DNA from: Cercis canadensis
Lineage: Eukaryota; Streptophyta; Magnoliopsida; Fabales; Fabaceae
Length of the DNA stretch: 64,000 nt
Assembly (NCBI GenBank): GCA_003255065.1
Contig: QAOA01001821.1
Span: forward strand, 80,169-144,168
Direction: 5' to 3'
Below, piece by piece: positions 61,138 through 64,000 of the stretch. Position 1 is the first letter of the stretch, and every line of letters starts with the position of its first letter. The translations under genes were made by a program, and so were the position numbers. The notes below the pieces were generated by a model. That model was not told the DNA's origin. It searched no databases and saw nothing but the letters and a program-made list of their open reading frames with translations.

Positions 61138-63524
61138 CTAATCCTTTTTCAACGCTCCTTTGGGTATCTTGCTCAAAACCTGAGCATCAAACACTGTATA
61201 CTGCTTCTTGATCTCAACCATTGCCTTCTCAGCAAATGAATCAACCTGTTCTTCATATTTCTCATAAGCCACTGGCAACGTGAAAAGCAAGACAAAAGCT
61301 GCATCTCAAAAAGTTGAATTAGTATTAAAAGACTACCATAAAAGAACTCAAACAAGAGGGAGAAAGGAAGAAAAGGAGGAAGCCTCACATATGTATAACA
61401 AGGTCAGGAAGTTGAACCATTTCCCAACAACTGAGACAACCCATAATGCAGCTATAACCTGGTAAGCAGAAAGAGAACACCTTAGTCCTACTTCTGTTAC
61501 AACTATCAGTGTTTACCACGGTATGAAGGAGAATCCTGAGGGCAAGACAATGTCGAGCATAGTGCAAATAAAAAATGGGAAAATGATATAAACGAACATG
61601 CTTTTTGGCTGCTTATCAATTTCTCATGGCATCTACAAAAATCCTTTGGAAGTCAGGAAAAGCAAGAAAGCAACTTAAGCTTAACAAAAAGCTGCAGAGA
61701 AGATTTAACATACACTGAGGAACTTCTTCAAGTCTCTCCCAGATGCAATATGCCGCAAATCAACGAAGGCTCGGTTGATTTCAATTCTCAGTGCAGAAGC
61801 AACCTCAAGAACGCATTTCTCAGGAATTACAACTTCTGGGATGTGTGGTGGACCCCTGAATGAGGAAATGTCAAGACCACATGCATGAAATTGCATGAAA
61901 TGAGATAGATTGTGGAGAAATTTTCAATGCCTTACTTGCTGAGAAAGACGGATGCATTGGACCACAAGAAAAGGGTAGCCAGAGAAAGAATCAACATATG
62001 GCAGACGAGAGTGATCAAATGATATTGAACCATCTCAAAAAGAAACCACAGTGCAGTAGCACCACCAAGCACAGTTGCTGAGTTTTTCTTGTTCCTCCAT
62101 AGGAAAATATCAGCATCTGCAAAGGAAGATTGTTGTTACAGAACAGGATAATTTGATGAGAGACATAATCAGATATATCAGAAGACAAAAAAATTAAACA
62201 TATCACAAGGAAGTTGATCTAGAGGAATTTGACATATCACTCTAGGTTCCTCTAGCCTTCTAGTTGTGTCAACTTAACCCATATAACATAGATTATCAAT
62301 TCATTTAAGAGCAAGCACACACTGCGTACCTCAAGATCAGTAAGGAAGAGAATAATATGAATTGATGAAGCAAGATGTTAGAAAGTTTCACAAATAACCT
62401 TCAATTAGATACTACAGAGATGAAATAATTTTAATTTTCCATAACAGATTTACCTTTGAATATAAACAAGTGCATTCCTATCGGTCCAACAATGCACTAA
62501 CAAATAAGAGTATTTTAGAAGCCTAGAAGCAAAACTTTTTATTTCAAGGGAATTAATTCATTCAAAATACATATGGTTCCGGTAAGCTTTGGCTATTCAC
62601 TGTTTCTGCATAATTTTAGATGCAGTAATGGAAAGCAGTTTACATCCAAATCTGTAACATGACATCCCCATAAAATGATAATAATATTCTTGCAGAAAGG
62701 GAATAAAAACAAAGATCCAATGTGCATACAGGTGCCCAAGTTAATCTCATATAGTGCATGATCTATATGAACAAGCAAGCTATAACAACATAAACTTACA
62801 AAGTCAAGTACTTTCTTAATTCTTTTAATGATGAAGGAAAAAACAAAAAAAAGCTTTGATATGGCTACATATAGTTTTTAAGACTAATTATTCAATACAC
62901 AAGTGGTTATTAAAATGATTTAGATCGTGCATTTTATTGGTCTACATACCTATTAAGTAAAATAAACGATACAAATAATTTTAATCTTCAACAACTTGAA
63001 ACTATGGAATCAATCTCACAGCCACAAAGGAATAATAAATAGCATGAGCCCTTATTCCTATTCCTCAATTGGAAAAAAAAAAAAATACAACCAGAAAATA
63101 CTATTCGTTCGCCGGTAAAAATTGAGAAAAAAGCTCACGTCAAATGCAGTTAGAGAAAAAAAGCATTTCAATGGGTAGAATACCATCAAAATCATGAAAA
63201 TCTAGTTATTCCATGATACAATTGAATGAAATGCTTGCGTCTCAGATCATGAACAACACATAAAGATGCTCCAAATGCAAATTCGCATTGTTTTAGAAAT
63301 ATAAGAAAATGTAAATGGAGAGAAAGATGACAGAGATTACATTGTCCACCACCCAAGACCTTGTGGACAGGCTTGTCGCGGCCGAAGAGCCTATAAACGT
63401 CCGATTTCAAAGGGACATTCGCCGGCGATGACTTATAGTCGTCGGAGTCGGAGGACGACGAGGATTTTCCGTCGTGGAAGTTCTCCGTTACCTGATCGAA
63501 GAGGGGTTCGCGCTGGTCCGCCAT
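61138..63524 (-). CDS. Reticulon-like protein B (RTNLB)
   Basis: Minus-strand exons 63524-63341, 62116-61936, 61855-61714, 61458-61389 and 61298-61138 encode 245 residues with consistent phases. The N-terminus is an acidic, serine-rich cytosolic tail ([10 protein letters not shown]) leading to [18 protein letters not shown], the start of the plant reticulon homology domain. Two long hydrophobic hairpins follow, about residues 80-113 ([17 protein letters not shown] ...) and 170-203 ([22 protein letters not shown] ...), separated by a hydrophilic loop with [20 protein letters not shown] and [21 protein letters not shown]. The end is ...PKGALKKD. Reticulons sit in the ER membrane as wedge-like hairpins and form tubules and curved edges. 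Length and exon pattern fit the RTNLB1-4/8 group; the exact member is not assigned. Confidence 0.92.
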
Positions 63525-64000
63525 GGATCTCAGTCAACAGAAAAGCAAGAAGCTTTCTTTCTCTCACCCCACAGGGGCTCAGAAGTAGTCGAAAGGGAGA
63601 GAGAGGAGAGAAAAAATGTGAGCGTGAATCTGAGCCGTTTATGTTCCATGAAATGGCGAATCGAAGCCTCGAAGTTCGGAGAGGGAACCATGATGAGTGT
63701 GGTTATGCATGTATAACGGAAACCAAGGGAGGGAATGGAGCAGCAGCTGTTGTTCCAATTAACAGAGTACCCTCCAAAATCACTCAACCTAACTACCAAA
63801 TTTCCTCCTTTTTCGGTTTTCCCTATTATTTACATACCTTTATCTTAATTTTATGCACCAAAGTTAGAGTCATTAGTTGTCTTTTTAAATTTTATTTATG
63901 AGTAAAATGACTAATTATTTAATATCATAAATATTATTTAATATTTATACTATAACTGTAACTAATTACATTGTTTTTGTTCACTCAATTTTATTTTTTT
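63525..64000. promoter_or_regulatory. 5' leader and promoter region of the reticulon gene
   Basis: Directly upstream of the ATG on the complement is a pyrimidine-rich leader (CTCTCCTCTCTCTCCCTTTCG), common in plant 5' UTRs. No clear TATA box was found. A plus-strand frame (63428-63901) overlaps exon 1 and is a shadow. Confidence 0.45.

Noticed and set aside
63428..63901. 157-residue plus-strand frame
   Set aside because: Antisense to reticulon exon 1 and its leader, with no domain.
1..64000. CRISPR arrays, rRNA genes and functional tRNA genes
   Set aside because: None seen. The only tRNA-like sequence is the mutated SINE head at 19634, and the repeats present are transposons or microsatellites.

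Overview
The window is nuclear DNA of a flowering plant, most likely a core eudicot. It is AT-rich, its genes are split by GT-AG introns, and it carries typical plant proteins and a dense litter of small plant transposons. I could not fix the genus from sequence alone.

Five protein-coding genes can be rebuilt exon by exon, and in every one the splice phases close cleanly. They are: a membrane-associated kinase regulator like MAKR6 (+, 348-1142, 2 exons); an S-type anion channel like SLAH2/SLAH3 (-, 13604-16063, 5 coding exons); an AAA ATPase of the DAA1-like, membrane-anchored family (+, 43530-50975, 16 exons, 825 aa); an F-box protein like Arabidopsis At5g52880 (+, 53316-57272, 6 exons, 296 aa); and a plant reticulon, RTNLB (-, 61138-63524, 5 exons, 245 aa). 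From memory, members of the same families lie beside each other in Arabidopsis (MAKR2, RTNLB3 and DAA1 near At1g64080-64110; MAKR5, the F-box gene, an AAA ATPase and MAKR6 near At5g52870-52900; SLAH2 near the AAA gene At4g28000). The window therefore looks like a conserved ancestral gene block. The proteins share no single pathway, although several act at membranes: plasma membrane signalling (MAKR), anion efflux (SLAH) and ER shaping (RTNLB).

The rest is transposon-rich. The 12 kb between the first two genes and the 26 kb between the channel and the ATPase gene hold LINE RNase H remnants, a tRNA-derived SINE, two solo LTRs, Mutator-, hAT- and CACTA-type MITEs with their target-site duplications still readable, foldback elements and microsatellites. 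The most striking item is a 251-bp miniature LTR element (27684-27934). It has TG...CA ends, a degenerate initiator-tRNA-Met primer-binding site, a purine tract and a perfect 5-bp target duplication, and it sits inside a LINE remnant whose frame continues across the site when the element is ignored.

Fourteen single N bases occur, and nearly all sit between two copies of the same sequence (from 4 bp to about 440 bp). This pattern points to contig ends that overlap but were not merged, so the tandem duplications beside the Ns should not be taken as biology without checking.
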